A DNA stretch of 64,000 nucleotides from Collimonas arenae (GTDB lineage: Bacteria; Pseudomonadota; Gammaproteobacteria; Burkholderiales; Burkholderiaceae_D), in the NCBI RefSeq assembly GCF_000786695.1, contig NZ_CP009962.1, positions 1,674,001-1,738,000 of the forward strand, in the 5' to 3' direction. Below are positions 18,115 through 27,475 of the stretch, in pieces. The notes below the pieces were generated by a model. That model was not told the DNA's origin and made no database searches. It saw nothing but the letters and a program-made list of their open reading frames with translations. A program made the translations under genes and the position numbers. The stretch's first letter is position 1, and every line of letters begins with the position of its first letter.

Positions 18115-19284
18115 ATGGGCAAATCCGCGTTAATTGTTTTTTTGTCACTCTTCCTCGTGCTCGCGATTGCGCCCGTCGCTCCTGCTTCTGCCCAAACCAA
18201 ACAGACTACCGCTAAAAAAACCGCAAAAAAAGCTGCGGCAGCCAAATCTGCATCTGCGTCTTCCCACAAGAAAACTGTCGCTAAAGCCGGCTCCAGAAAA
18301 CACACCGTGATTGCCGCGCGTGGCCGCAGCAGCAGTGTGGCGTCGCTGAAGAATGAAAAACTGGTGAAGAAAGTGGTGATGGTGCATGGCCGCCGCAAAG
18401 TGACGTATCAGCGCGTGGCGTTTGCGCCAGTTGTGCCAGCCTTGCCGCCGGTGTTGTCTGCGGGCGAACAAGCCGGCCTGAACCTGACCCGCGATCCGCT
18501 TGAACTGCAATCCAGCGTCGCGCTGGTGCTGGATCAGAATAGTTCGGAAGTTCTGCTGGATAAAAATTCGCAAGTTGCGTTACCGATCGCGTCGCTCACC
18601 AAGCTGATGACCAGCATGGTGGTGGTCGAAGCGAAACAGGATATGAACGAAGTATTGACCGTGACCGATGATGACATCGATCGCGAAAAGCACAGTGGCT
18701 CACGTTTGCGGATCGGTTCGCAACTGACGCGCGCCGACATGCTGCACATTGCCTTGATGAGTTCCGAGAATCGCGCCGCGTCTGCGCTTGGCCGTAATTA
18801 TCCAGGCGGCTTGCCGGCCTTTGTGGCCGCCATGAACGCCAAGGCCAAGGCGCTTGGCATGACCGAAGCGCACTATGTCGATTCAACCGGTTTGTCGCAC
18901 CTGAATGTTGCCAGCGCCCGTGATTTGTCGCGCCTGGTGATTGCGGCCTACCAGCATCCGGTCATTCGCGAATATTCTACCGATTCCAAATATGTGGTCG
19001 AGCCGGGTGGGCGGCCGTTGCAGTATTCAACATCCAATCATCTGGTCGACAGCCCTTCGTGGCAGATCGGTTTGCAAAAGACTGGTTTCATCAATGAAGC
19101 AGGACGCTGCATGGTCATGCAGGCGACGATTGACGGCCGCCAGATCGTTATGGTGCTGCTGGACGGGCGTGGTAAATACTCGCGCCAGGCAGATGCCGAC
19201 CGTGTCCGTAAGTGGCTTGCCGCCGATTCGCATCCGCCTGCTTTGACGCGCATCAAGGTTGCCGACGGCCGCAGCGGAGCCTGA
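18115..19284 (+). CDS. pbpG: D-alanyl-D-alanine endopeptidase, PBP7/8 type
   Basis: 389 residues from the ATG at 18115 (TTGGAG six bases before). Signal peptide to about residue 27, then an unusual 60-residue Lys/Ala-rich linker. The S11 peptidase domain has all active-site boxes: SLTK with Ser160 and Lys163, SEN at 217-219, and KTG at 322-324. It cuts D-Ala-meso-DAP crosslinks in peptidoglycan in the periplasm. A strong terminator follows. Confidence 0.92.
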   Translation: MGKSALIVFLSLFLVLAIAPVAPASAQTKQTTAKKTAKKAAAAKSASASSHKKTVAKAGSRKHTVIAARGRSSSVASLKNEKLVKKVVMVHGRRKVTYQRVAFAPVVPALPPVLSAGEQAGLNLTRDPLELQSSVALVLDQNSSEVLLDKNSQVALPIASLTKLMTSMVVVEAKQDMNEVLTVTDDDIDREKHSGSRLRIGSQLTRADMLHIALMSSENRAASALGRNYPGGLPAFVAAMNAKAKALGMTEAHYVDSTGLSHLNVASARDLSRLVIAAYQHPVIREYSTDSKYVVEPGGRPLQYSTSNHLVDSPSWQIGLQKTGFINEAGRCMVMQATIDGRQIVMVLLDGRGKYSRQADADRVRKWLAADSHPPALTRIKVADGRSGA

Positions 19285-19319
19285 TAAGATCCGGTCGCAG
19301 CCTGGCCGGTGTTGAAATG

Positions 19320-19357
19320 AAAAAAGAGTTTATTCATCGCTGAATAAACTCTTTTTT
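19320..19357. terminator. Bidirectional intrinsic terminator
   Basis: A 17-bp perfect stem (AAAAAAGAGTTTATTCA and its complement) around a TCGC loop with T-runs reading out on both strands. It lies between the convergent pbpG (+) and iclR-type (-) genes. Confidence 0.92.
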
Positions 19358-19419
19358 TATGTGCAGCTTTTTTCTTGATTCCGCTTGATGCCTTTGCGGG
19401 ATAACGCTGCGATTACTGA

Positions 19420-20202
19420 TTACTGTTGTGTGGCGTACCCTAGCACTGCGGAAATCTGATTCGCGGTGCTGATTAGATCCTCGACCCATTCTTCCTGCAG
19501 GCGGTCGGCCGGCGCCGAGATCGATAAGCCTGCGATCATCTTGCCGGAATCGTCGCGGATGCCTGCCGCCATGCAGCGAACACCCAGCTCCAGTTCTTCA
19601 TTGTCGCGTGCATAACCGAGCGCTCGCACCAGGCTCAGCTCGCGCTCCAGCTTGCTGAGATCGGTGATGGAGTTCTTGTTGTGTCCGGCCAGCCCGGTAC
19701 GGGTGGCGTAGGCACGCACCATCTTCGGATCGTCGATGGATAAAAACAGTTTACCGGTTGAGGTCAGATGCAAAGGCGCACGGCCGCCGATGGCGCGCAC
19801 CACCTGCATCCCTGAACGCTCAGAAAACGCGCGGTCGATATACACGATTTCATCGCTCTGGCGCACTGACAGGTTCACGGTCTGGTTCGTCTTGCGGTGC
19901 AGTCCGCGCATGAAGTCGAGTGCGGCTTCACGCACATTGAGGCGGCTCTTAACTACATTGCCCAGTTCCAGCAGACGCATCCCCAGCCGATAGCTGCCAG
20001 GCTCCGAGCGATCAACGAAGCGTTTGACAACCAGGTCGTTGAGAATCCGGTGTGCGGTCGATGGGTGCAAGCCGGTCACTGCCGATAGTTCTTTCAGGCT
20101 TACTGGATCTGGGTAGAGCGCAAGCGTATCCAGCAGCGAAATCATGCGTTCGATAACCTGGATGGAAATCTTGTCGGCGTCGTCGGGAGTAGCTGTTTTC
20201 AT
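19420..20202 (-). CDS. IclR-family transcriptional regulator
   Basis: 260 residues from the ATG at 20202; an in-frame start at 20271 would add 23 residues. The N-terminal winged helix holds VSLKELSAVTGLHPSTAHRILNDLV, the C-terminal IclR effector domain holds TSTGKLFLS, the YARDNEELELGVRCMAAGI block and a final SISAPADRL. Such regulators control breakdown of aromatic or C2/C3 compounds. No target gene sits next to it on the same strand. Confidence 0.88.
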   Translation of the reverse strand: MKTATPDDADKISIQVIERMISLLDTLALYPDPVSLKELSAVTGLHPSTAHRILNDLVVKRFVDRSEPGSYRLGMRLLELGNVVKSRLNVREAALDFMRGLHRKTNQTVNLSVRQSDEIVYIDRAFSERSGMQVVRAIGGRAPLHLTSTGKLFLSIDDPKMVRAYATRTGLAGHNKNSITDLSKLERELSLVRALGYARDNEELELGVRCMAAGIRDDSGKMIAGLSISAPADRLQEEWVEDLISTANQISAVLGYATQQ

Positions 20203-20440
20203 TGGAGTAATGGTGCATTGCAATGGAATGTTTATATCATAATGTGAAAAGCTGCGCTGCGCTATTGTCATCGATTAGAGTTCAGCTACGAACGCGCATC
20301 AATTGCAGAATGCCGAGAAAACACAGTCAAAACCGCATGCGTGCAGTGCAACAAGACTGGTAAAATGCAAAAGTTAAGATGCACGCCTTCCTGCATTTCC
20401 ATCAAAGCAAGCCAGCCTTGCCTTCAAGATCCAGTACAGC

Positions 20441-20875
20441 ATGAGCGAAAAAACGCAATCCACGCAATCGTCGCCAGCGCAGGAACCACAACCGCAGCCG
20501 ATTAGCGAATTCAAGAGCACCAGCGGCTTCAAGAGGATTTTTTCCGCATTCTTCTATTCTGCTGAAGGCTTTCGTTCGGCCTGGAAAAACGAGCATGCGT
20601 TCCGCCAGGAGCTGGTCATCGTGATTCCTGGCATCATCGTCGCGTTGCTGTTGCCCGTATCGGCGCTGCAAAAGCTGATGCTGATCGCGGTGCTGGTGTG
20701 GATCATCATCATCGAACTGATCAATTCGGCGATCGAAGCCGTGGTGGACCGGGTCTCGCTGGAACGTAATCCTCTCTCCAAGAACGCCAAGGATTTCGGC
20801 AGCGCCGCCGTGTTGCTGACCTGCGTGCTTGCTGTCGCTACCTGGGCAGTGATTCTTTATCCCATCCTGATGTAA
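20441..20875 (+). CDS. dgkA: Diacylglycerol kinase
   Basis: 144 residues: a ~25-residue polar N-terminal extension, then the DgkA core with FYSAEGFRSAWKNEHAFRQEL, three membrane helices, and the catalytic block ELINSAIEAVVDRVSLE followed by AKDFGSAAVLL. It phosphorylates diacylglycerol at the inner membrane to recycle the glycerol lipid released by membrane-derived oligosaccharide or phosphoethanolamine transfer. Stands alone. Confidence 0.94.
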   Translation: MSEKTQSTQSSPAQEPQPQPISEFKSTSGFKRIFSAFFYSAEGFRSAWKNEHAFRQELVIVIPGIIVALLLPVSALQKLMLIAVLVWIIIIELINSAIEAVVDRVSLERNPLSKNAKDFGSAAVLLTCVLAVATWAVILYPILM

Positions 20876-20985
20876 GCAAACAATCCAATATTGAATATTG
20901 CCGGGGAAAATCCTGGCGGCCTGAGCTTGCCCATGTTTGCACGTTTGTGTATATTTATACGTGTTTATGCATGATGTGAGCTGAT

Positions 20986-21762
20986 ATGAATACCGCAAAC
21001 CTGCTTCTCAAGGAGCGCCACGCCCTGATCCAGCAGCGGCTACTGGCCGACGGCCGGGTACTGGCGCTGGATCTGGCGCAGCAACTGAATGTCTCCGAAG
21101 ATACTATCCGGCGCGACCTGCGCGACCTGGCCGCAGCCGGCTTGTGCAAGCGGGTCTATGGCGGCGCGTTGCCCTTGTCGCCCGCCACCGCGCCTCTGGC
21201 TGAACGCCGTACGCAAGGCCCTGCGCGCAAGGCGCGCCTGGCGCGAGCGGCGGTTACGCTGGTGAATGCCGGCGACGTGTTGTTTATTGACGCCGGTTCA
21301 ACCAACCTGGCGATTGCCGAAGCCTTGCCGCCAGTGCCGCTAACGGTGATCACCAATGCGGCAACCGTCGCGCTGGCCTTATTGGTACAGCCACACATTG
21401 AATTGATCATGGTCGGCGGCCGCGTGGATGCGCGCAGCGGCGCCAATTTGGGTGCGGTAGCCTTGCGCGATGCCGAGCGCATGCGGCCGGACATTTTTTT
21501 CCTCGGCGCTTGCGGCGTCGATGCTGAGGCAGGGCTCACTTGTTTCAACTACGAAGAAGCAGAGTTCAAGCGCAGCCTGGCTGCCGCGAGCAGGGCGGTG
21601 CTGGTGGCAGCTACCAAAGAGAAATTCGGCACTGCCGCGCCGTTTGCGGTGCTGCCGGCAGCCCATCTGACGCATCTGGTGCTGGAACATGACGCCGACC
21701 GCACCCAGGCCGCCGGATTCGACCGGCAGGGCGTGCAACTGTTGTACGCAGCTTCCAAATAA
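20986..21762 (+). CDS. DeoR-family transcriptional regulator
   Basis: 258 residues. The N-terminal DeoR helix-turn-helix reads ERHALIQQRLL then VSEDTIRRDLRDLAAAG. The sugar-phosphate isomerase-like effector domain includes IDAGSTNLAIAEALP, VITNAATVALAL and VGGRVDARSGANLG. It most likely senses a phosphorylated sugar and controls the MFS exporter gene, which begins 22 bases after its stop. Confidence 0.9.
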   Translation: MNTANLLLKERHALIQQRLLADGRVLALDLAQQLNVSEDTIRRDLRDLAAAGLCKRVYGGALPLSPATAPLAERRTQGPARKARLARAAVTLVNAGDVLFIDAGSTNLAIAEALPPVPLTVITNAATVALALLVQPHIELIMVGGRVDARSGANLGAVALRDAERMRPDIFFLGACGVDAEAGLTCFNYEEAEFKRSLAAASRAVLVAATKEKFGTAAPFAVLPAAHLTHLVLEHDADRTQAAGFDRQGVQLLYAASK

Positions 21763-21784
21763 CGCAGTTCCTGAAGGCCATGCC

Positions 21785-22942
21785 ATGAATCACATCGGTT
21801 CCAAACAACGCACCGCTACCCGTCTGGCGTTTCTCTCTGCCGGTCTCGCAATGTCAGCCTGGGCGCCGCTGGTGCCGTATGTGAAAGCACGGCTCGGCGT
21901 CGGTGAGGCCGAGCTCGGCCTGTTGCTGTTGTGCCTCGGCGTCGGCTCGCTGCTGGCGATGCCTGTGACCGGCATGCTGGCGGCGCGTCTCGGTTGCCGC
22001 CGCGTGATCCTGGCGGCCGGCATGCTGGCTTGCCTGATCCTACCCTGTTTGTCGCTGGCGGCGAGTCCATCGCAACTCGGCATTGGCCTGTTTTTCTTCG
22101 GTGCTGCGATCGGTTCGCTGGATGTGGCCATGAACGTGCAGGCGGTAATGGTAGAAAAAGTCAGCGGCGGCGCGCAGATGTCCGGTTTTCATGGCATGTT
22201 CAGCGTCGGCGGTTTTGTCGGCGCCGGCGGCATGGCGTTGTTGCTGTGGCTGGGTTTGAGTCCGCTTTGGTCTAGCGCGATCGCCGCAGTTGTCGTCGCA
22301 GTGGCCTTGATGACTGCCGCACCGCATTTGCTGCGCGAGCCGGAATCGGCCGGGCGCGGCGCGCTGTTCGTACTGCCGCACGGCACCGTGATTTTTATCG
22401 GCGTGCTGTGCTTTATCGTCTTCCTGGTCGAAGGTGCGATCCTTGACTGGAGTGCATTGTTCCTGACTGCTACGCGCGGTCTGGATGCCAGCAAAGGCGG
22501 CCTCGGCTATGCAGCGTTTGCCATCGCCATGACATGCGGCCGCCTGACCGGCGACCGTATCGTCCGGCGTTTCGGCGGCAAGCGCGTGCTGCTGCTTGGC
22601 GGCTTGTGCGCAGCCGGCGGTTTCTTCGTCGCCGTCTCGGCGTCGAACGCTGCGGTGGCGCTGATCGGCTTTGTACTGATCGGCCTGGGGGCATCAAACA
22701 TCGTACCGATCCTGTTCAGCGCTGCCGGCAAGCAGTCGGCGATGCCATCCAGCCTGGCGATTGCCGCCATTACCACGATCGGCTACGCCGGCATCCTAGC
22801 AGGTCCCGCTTTGATCGGCTTTGTGGCACACGCCAGTAGTTTGAATATCGCCTTCTCCGGACTTGGCTGTGCGTTGTTACTGGTGGCCGCCAGCGCCTAT
22901 CTGGGCGCCTCCGGCCACGCTAACGAAACTGCGCCGCGCTGA
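21785..22942 (+). CDS. MFS transporter
   Basis: 385 residues from the ATG at 21785; longer in-frame starts overlap the deoR-type gene without a ribosome site. Twelve predicted helices. Motifs: GVGEAELGLLLLCLGVGSLLAMP in the first pair of helices and GLDVA-like SLDVAMNVQAVMVE, typical of the YbjJ/FucP-like exporters. Control by the upstream DeoR protein suggests a sugar or sugar-derived substrate. Its end overlaps the convergent DM13 gene by 23 bases. Confidence 0.85.
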   Translation: MNHIGSKQRTATRLAFLSAGLAMSAWAPLVPYVKARLGVGEAELGLLLLCLGVGSLLAMPVTGMLAARLGCRRVILAAGMLACLILPCLSLAASPSQLGIGLFFFGAAIGSLDVAMNVQAVMVEKVSGGAQMSGFHGMFSVGGFVGAGGMALLLWLGLSPLWSSAIAAVVVAVALMTAAPHLLREPESAGRGALFVLPHGTVIFIGVLCFIVFLVEGAILDWSALFLTATRGLDASKGGLGYAAFAIAMTCGRLTGDRIVRRFGGKRVLLLGGLCAAGGFFVAVSASNAAVALIGFVLIGLGASNIVPILFSAAGKQSAMPSSLAIAAITTIGYAGILAGPALIGFVAHASSLNIAFSGLGCALLLVAASAYLGASGHANETAPR

Positions 22943-23393
22943 TGAATTGCGAGTATGTCTCGCACCAGATGACCACGGTGTTGTATCTAGAGAGGTCGAC
23001 TGGCTGCTGCGACATGTCGACAATGAAACGTTCGAACGTCTTCACCTCGCCAACGCGCAAGGCCCGCTCCTTGATTTTCATAAAATCTTCCTTGCTGCCC
23101 GTGTACTCCGACGTCAGGTAGACCTTGTAGTCGGGGCCGGGTGCGATCTTGCCTTCAAAGGCGATCATTGTTTCACTGATGGCGACCGTCCCTTGCGCCC
23201 AGTGCAGGAAATCGCTGCCGGGTAAATCTTTTTTGAGCACAGCGGAGTATCTTGCCTTGCCGACCGCTTGGGTTACCTGCGCGGCGCTCGGGCCATCGCC
23301 TGCCGTCAGTATCGGCAAGAAGTAAACCCCGGCCCCAAAACCGATGGCAAGCGCGAGCAGGTGAGAGGCGAGGTAGGCGAGGAATTTCTTCAT
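22920..23393 (-). CDS. DM13-domain membrane-anchored protein
   Basis: 157 residues. A single N-terminal membrane helix (about 5-28) anchors a ~100-residue DM13 domain, shown by SDFLHWAQGTVAI, DYKVYLTSEYTG and the closing YNTVVIWCETYSQFISAAQF, with the family's Cys. DM13 domains are thought to be redox or electron-transfer modules related to DOMON; the role in bacteria is open. The stop lies inside the end of the convergent MFS gene. Confidence 0.83.
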   Translation of the reverse strand: MKKFLAYLASHLLALAIGFGAGVYFLPILTAGDGPSAAQVTQAVGKARYSAVLKKDLPGSDFLHWAQGTVAISETMIAFEGKIAPGPDYKVYLTSEYTGSKEDFMKIKERALRVGEVKTFERFIVDMSQQPVDLSRYNTVVIWCETYSQFISAAQFR

Positions 23394-23399
23394 GCGGTC

Positions 23400-23631
23400 T
23401 CCTGTTGAACATTGCTATCTCGTCTAGTCGTCCCGGAGCCTGATTCCTTACATGCTATCTATCGGCTTTATGCTAATTCGGCAGGAATATCCTTTGTCCT
23501 TATTCATTGCGCGGGTCCATGCATATCTGTTTTTTGCATAAGGAGAGAAGAAAGTATTCGTTCTGTTTTCCAGCCCGTCTCATTAATCTGTATTCCTCAA
23601 AACAAAAAATCATTCACGAGGGAAGAGGAAT
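23400..23631 (+). promoter_or_regulatory. Promoter region of the sbp-ssu block, candidate CysB/SsuR site
   Basis: 232 bases between the divergent DM13 and sbp genes. AAAGTATTCGTTCT at 23551-23564 closely matches AAAAGTTCGTTCT upstream of cysT at 42255-42267, and TTCGTTCT recurs at 42294-42301. Sharing between two sulfur operons points to a common activator such as CysB or a Cbl-like paralogue. No test of binding is possible from sequence alone. Confidence 0.35.
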
Positions 23632-24648
23632 ATGTTGAAGAAAATCGTCAGGTCGGTTATCGCTTTCGCTCTGGTCGCCCAGAGCGCGCAACTGGTTCAT
23701 GCCGCAGATTTTTCGCTGTTGAACGTGTCATATGATCCAACGCGTGAGCTATACCAGGAGTACAACAAGGCCTTTGCCAAATACTGGAAAGACAAGACCG
23801 GCGACAATCTGACGCTGAAGGCGTCGCACGGCGGCTCGGGCAAGCAGGGGCGTTCAGTGATCGACGGCCTGGAAGCCGATGTGGTGACGCTTGCGCTGGC
23901 CTACGATATCGACGAGATTTCCGAGAAGGCCAAGCTGCTGCCGGCCGATTGGCAAAAGCGCTTGCCGCATAACAGCACACCGTATACCTCGACCATTGTG
24001 CTGCTGGTACGCAAGGGTAATCCAAAGGGCATCAAGGATTGGGACGATCTGGTCAAGCCGGGTGTTTCGGTGGTGGTGGCAAATCCCAAGACTTCTGGCG
24101 GTGCGCGCTGGGCTTATCTGGCGGCTTACGGCTATGCGCTGAAGAAGAACAATAACGACGATGCCAAGGCACGCGACTTCATCACGCGCCTGTACAAAAA
24201 TGTACCGGTGCTCGATTCAGGCGCCCGAGGCTCCACGGTGACGTTCGCTGAACGCGGTGTCGGCGATGTCTTGCTGTCGTGGGAAAACGAAGCCTATCTG
24301 GTGGAAGCCGAATTCGGCAAAGGCAAGTTCGATACCGTGTTCCCGTCGCTCAGCATCTTGGCGGAGCCGCCGGTGGCGGTGATCGACAAGGTGGTCGACA
24401 AGCGTGGCACCCGCAAGATCGCGCAAGCCTACCTGGAGTATTTGTACTCGCCGGAAGGCCAGGAAATCGCTGCACACAATTATTACCGGCCGATCGATCC
24501 TAAAGTCGCCGCCAAGTATGCAACCAAGTTTCCGAAGCTGAGCCTGTTCACGATCGACGATACGTTCGGCGGCTGGAGCAAAGCGCAGAAAGTGCATTTC
24601 AGCGATGGCGGCGTGTTCGACAAGATCTATCAGCCTGGCGTTAAATAA
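23632..24648 (+). CDS. sbp: Sulfate ABC transporter, periplasmic sulfate-binding protein
   Basis: 338 residues, signal peptide to about residue 24 (cut near VHAAD). The Sbp/CysP signatures are all there: [62 protein letters not shown]. It captures sulfate or thiosulfate for a CysTWA transporter. Its partners are 18 kb away at 42.3-45.2 kb; here it leads the sulfonate genes, starting after a GAGGGAAGAGG site. Confidence 0.94.
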   Translation: MLKKIVRSVIAFALVAQSAQLVHAADFSLLNVSYDPTRELYQEYNKAFAKYWKDKTGDNLTLKASHGGSGKQGRSVIDGLEADVVTLALAYDIDEISEKAKLLPADWQKRLPHNSTPYTSTIVLLVRKGNPKGIKDWDDLVKPGVSVVVANPKTSGGARWAYLAAYGYALKKNNNDDAKARDFITRLYKNVPVLDSGARGSTVTFAERGVGDVLLSWENEAYLVEAEFGKGKFDTVFPSLSILAEPPVAVIDKVVDKRGTRKIAQAYLEYLYSPEGQEIAAHNYYRPIDPKVAAKYATKFPKLSLFTIDDTFGGWSKAQKVHFSDGGVFDKIYQPGVK

Positions 24649-24717
24649 CCCATCCGCTTGTACTTACCCTCACGGCTCCGCAGGTGAATTGCGGTGCCGG
24701 TTTCAAGATTGCTATAC

Positions 24718-25308
24718 ATGACTATTCTGTTGTTGGCCGGTAGCCCATCCGCTCCCTCGCGTTCTACCCGCTTGTTGCATTACACAGGTGAAAAACTGGC
24801 GCTGCTGGGGCATCGCTACAGCAAGCTGGATGTGCGGGATTTACCCGGCGATGCGTTGTTGCGCGCAGACTTCGGCCATCCCGCGATTCAAGCAGCGCTG
24901 GCGCAGGTAGCCGGGGCCAGCGCGGTAGTGGTGGCGACGCCGGTCTACAAGGCAGCGTACAGCGGCGTGCTGAAGGCGTTTCTGGATCTGCTGCCGCAAT
25001 TCGGCCTGACCGATAAGCTGGTGCTGCCATTGGCGACCGGCGGCAGCCAGTCGCACATGCTGGCGCTGGACTATGCCTTGCGGCCGGTCTTGTCGTCGTT
25101 GGCGGCGCGCCACGTACTGCCAAGCATATACGCGACCGAGGCGCAGGTGCAATGGTCGGAGCAGGAAGGATTGAGCCTGGACCAGAATATTTTCCAGCGG
25201 ATCAGCGAAGGTGTGCAGCAATTGTCTGACAGCTTGCTGGCGCTGAAAAAGGCCGGTACCCATCAGTTCAGCCCGATTCCATTTTCACAGGTGCGATGTA
25301 GCGTATAG
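24718..25308 (+). CDS. ssuE: NADPH-dependent FMN reductase
   Basis: 196 residues from the ATG at 24718. Flavodoxin-like fold: LLAGSPSAPSRSTRLL holds the FMN phosphate loop, and VVVATPVYKAAYSGVLKAFLDLLP plus LPLATGGSQSHML complete the SsuE signature. It makes FMNH2 for the SsuD monooxygenase. It lies between sbp and ssuA, 70 bases after sbp. Confidence 0.92.
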   Translation: MTILLLAGSPSAPSRSTRLLHYTGEKLALLGHRYSKLDVRDLPGDALLRADFGHPAIQAALAQVAGASAVVVATPVYKAAYSGVLKAFLDLLPQFGLTDKLVLPLATGGSQSHMLALDYALRPVLSSLAARHVLPSIYATEAQVQWSEQEGLSLDQNIFQRISEGVQQLSDSLLALKKAGTHQFSPIPFSQVRCSV

Positions 25309-25417
25309 CCTCATCTGACTAAATAACGTCCCGCTCCGATTTTTTTCAAAAGCCGCTGTAATCAGTGGACGGGGAGCGCTTTGTCCAAAAAAACAGGCAT
25401 CAACCGGAAAGCCAGCA

Positions 25418-26404
25418 ATGATTGATTCGATTACACATAAACTGCATACAAGACGCCATGTATTGGCTCTGCTGTCCGCTGTCGCCGCCGGCGCGTTTGT
25501 CACCGGCGCGCCACAGCTGGCCCAAGCGCAAACCAAACAGGTGCTGCGCATCGGCTATCAGAAAGCTGCCAGCACACTGGTGCTGCTGAAGGCGCACGGA
25601 ACGCTGGAAAAGCGCTTGGCGGCGCAGGGCATTGAAGTGAAGTGGGCGGAGTTTGCCGCCGGGCCGCAACTGCTGGAAGCGTTGAATGTCGGCTCAGTCG
25701 ATTTCGGCTATGTCGGCGAAGCGCCGCCGATTGTGGCGCAGGCCGCCGGCGCCGACTTTGTCTATAGCGCTTATGAAATCCCGACGCCGGAGGCGGAAAG
25801 CATTCTGGTGCCGAAGAATTCTCCAATCAAGTCGCTGGCCGAATTGAAGGGTAAGAAAATCGCCTTTAACAAAGGTTCTGACGTCCACTGGCTGGTGATC
25901 AGCCTGCTCAAGAAAGGCGGGGTCGGCTACAACGAGTTCCAGCCTATCTATCTGGCCCCGGCCGATGCGCGCGCTGCTTTCGAGCGCGGTGCGGTGGACG
26001 GCTGGGCGATCTGGGATCCATTCCAATCCGCGGCGATCAAGCAGATCGACGCCCGCGTTCTGGCGAACGGCGCTGGAGTCGTGAGCCATCATCAGTTCTT
26101 CTTGAGTGCGCGTAAATACGCCGAGAAGAACCAGGCGGTGGTGGATGCGATTCTTGAGGAAGTCGGCAAGGAAGGACAGTGGATACGCGCCAACTACAAG
26201 GACGCGGCGGCTCAGTTGGCGCCGATCCAAGGACTCGATCCGGAAGTGATCGAAGTCGGCCTAAAGCATTACGCGCACATCTACAAACCGGTCAATAGCA
26301 AGGTGCTGGATGAGCAACAAAAAATTGCCGACACATTTTATGAGCTGAAGCTGATTCCGAAGAAAATCTCGACGCACGATGCAGTGTTGTCTGGCAAGAC
26401 TTGA
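25418..26404 (+). CDS. ssuA: Aliphatic sulfonate ABC transporter, binding protein (copy 1)
   Basis: 328 residues with a Tat-like leader (two Arg in KLHTRRHVLALLS) and cut near AQAQT. Core: [45 protein letters not shown], and the shared stretch [25 protein letters not shown]. It delivers alkanesulfonates to SsuBC. A related but distinct second copy follows 11 bases later. Confidence 0.92.
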   Translation: MIDSITHKLHTRRHVLALLSAVAAGAFVTGAPQLAQAQTKQVLRIGYQKAASTLVLLKAHGTLEKRLAAQGIEVKWAEFAAGPQLLEALNVGSVDFGYVGEAPPIVAQAAGADFVYSAYEIPTPEAESILVPKNSPIKSLAELKGKKIAFNKGSDVHWLVISLLKKGGVGYNEFQPIYLAPADARAAFERGAVDGWAIWDPFQSAAIKQIDARVLANGAGVVSHHQFFLSARKYAEKNQAVVDAILEEVGKEGQWIRANYKDAAAQLAPIQGLDPEVIEVGLKHYAHIYKPVNSKVLDEQQKIADTFYELKLIPKKISTHDAVLSGKT

Positions 26405-26415
26405 GGCTGTACATC

Positions 26416-27429
26416 ATGAAAAACACCATCGTTTTCCGTCGGCGCTTTCTGAAAAAAATTCGCGTGGCCTTGCTGCTGGCAGCGAGCGCTATCTTGCCGT
26501 TGCAGAATGTGCATGCCCAACCGGAGACAGATAAAAAAGAGCCGGAGCAGATACGCATCGGCTTCCAAAAGAGTGCAGTCAACCTGGTGGTGCTGAAGCA
26601 ACGCAACACGCTGGAGCAACGCTTCAAAAGCAGCAAGATCGTCTGGCTGGAATTTCCCGCCGGTCCGCAATTGCTGGAAGCCTTGTCGGCCGGCAGCCTG
26701 GATTTCGGCCTGACCGGCGACAGTCCGCCGGTATTTGCACAAGCGGCCAACAAAGACTTGCTGTACGTCGGCGCGGAGCCGCCGAAGCCGGAAAGTTCGG
26801 CGATCCTGGTGCAAGCCGCTTCCCCGATAAAGACGCTGGCAGATCTCAAGGGCAAACGGATCGCCTTGCAAAAAGGTTCCAGCGCCCACTTCCTGCTGGT
26901 GCAGGCAGTGAAAAAAGCCGGTCTCGCATGGACCGATATGCAGCCGATTTACCTGGCGCCGGCTGATGCACGTGCAGCGTTTGAGCGTGGCAGCGTCGAT
27001 GCATGGGCTATCTGGGATCCTTACTACGGCGCCGCCGAACTGAGCTTCAAGCCGCGTGTGCTCAGCACTGGCCGTGGTTTGTCGAATAACAATTCTTTCT
27101 ATCTGGCGTCGCGCAATTTTGCCGAAAGCTATCCTGGCACAGTGTTGAATTTGCTGGACGAGTTGACCAAAGCCGACCGCTACGTGCAACAGAACCGCAA
27201 GGAAGTGGCGCAACTGATCGCCGATGTCAGCGGCTTGAACCTGACTACCGTGCAGCTATTCCTGAGCCGTCGTTCCAACCCTTCGCCGACCACCGTGATC
27301 GATCCTGCCATGGTGGCAGACCAACAACGGGTTGCCGACAATTTCAAGGAGATCGGCCTGATTCCGCGTGCCGTCAAGGTGGCCGACATCGTCTGGTATC
27401 CGAAGAACGCAGCCATCGCCAAACAATAA
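26416..27429 (+). CDS. ssuA: Aliphatic sulfonate ABC transporter, binding protein (copy 2)
   Basis: 337 residues from the ATG at 26416. Signal peptide with cut near VHAQP. It mirrors copy 1 throughout: [44 protein letters not shown] and the identical [15 protein letters not shown]. Outside these blocks the two differ widely, and this copy has an extra C-terminal ~30 residues. Two binding proteins for one permease suggest a broadened substrate range. Confidence 0.9.
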   Translation: MKNTIVFRRRFLKKIRVALLLAASAILPLQNVHAQPETDKKEPEQIRIGFQKSAVNLVVLKQRNTLEQRFKSSKIVWLEFPAGPQLLEALSAGSLDFGLTGDSPPVFAQAANKDLLYVGAEPPKPESSAILVQAASPIKTLADLKGKRIALQKGSSAHFLLVQAVKKAGLAWTDMQPIYLAPADARAAFERGSVDAWAIWDPYYGAAELSFKPRVLSTGRGLSNNNSFYLASRNFAESYPGTVLNLLDELTKADRYVQQNRKEVAQLIADVSGLNLTTVQLFLSRRSNPSPTTVIDPAMVADQQRVADNFKEIGLIPRAVKVADIVWYPKNAAIAKQ

Positions 27430-27475
27430 CAGGCGCAATCAGTCAGCAGCATCATCAATCATTATGGAAGCAGCC

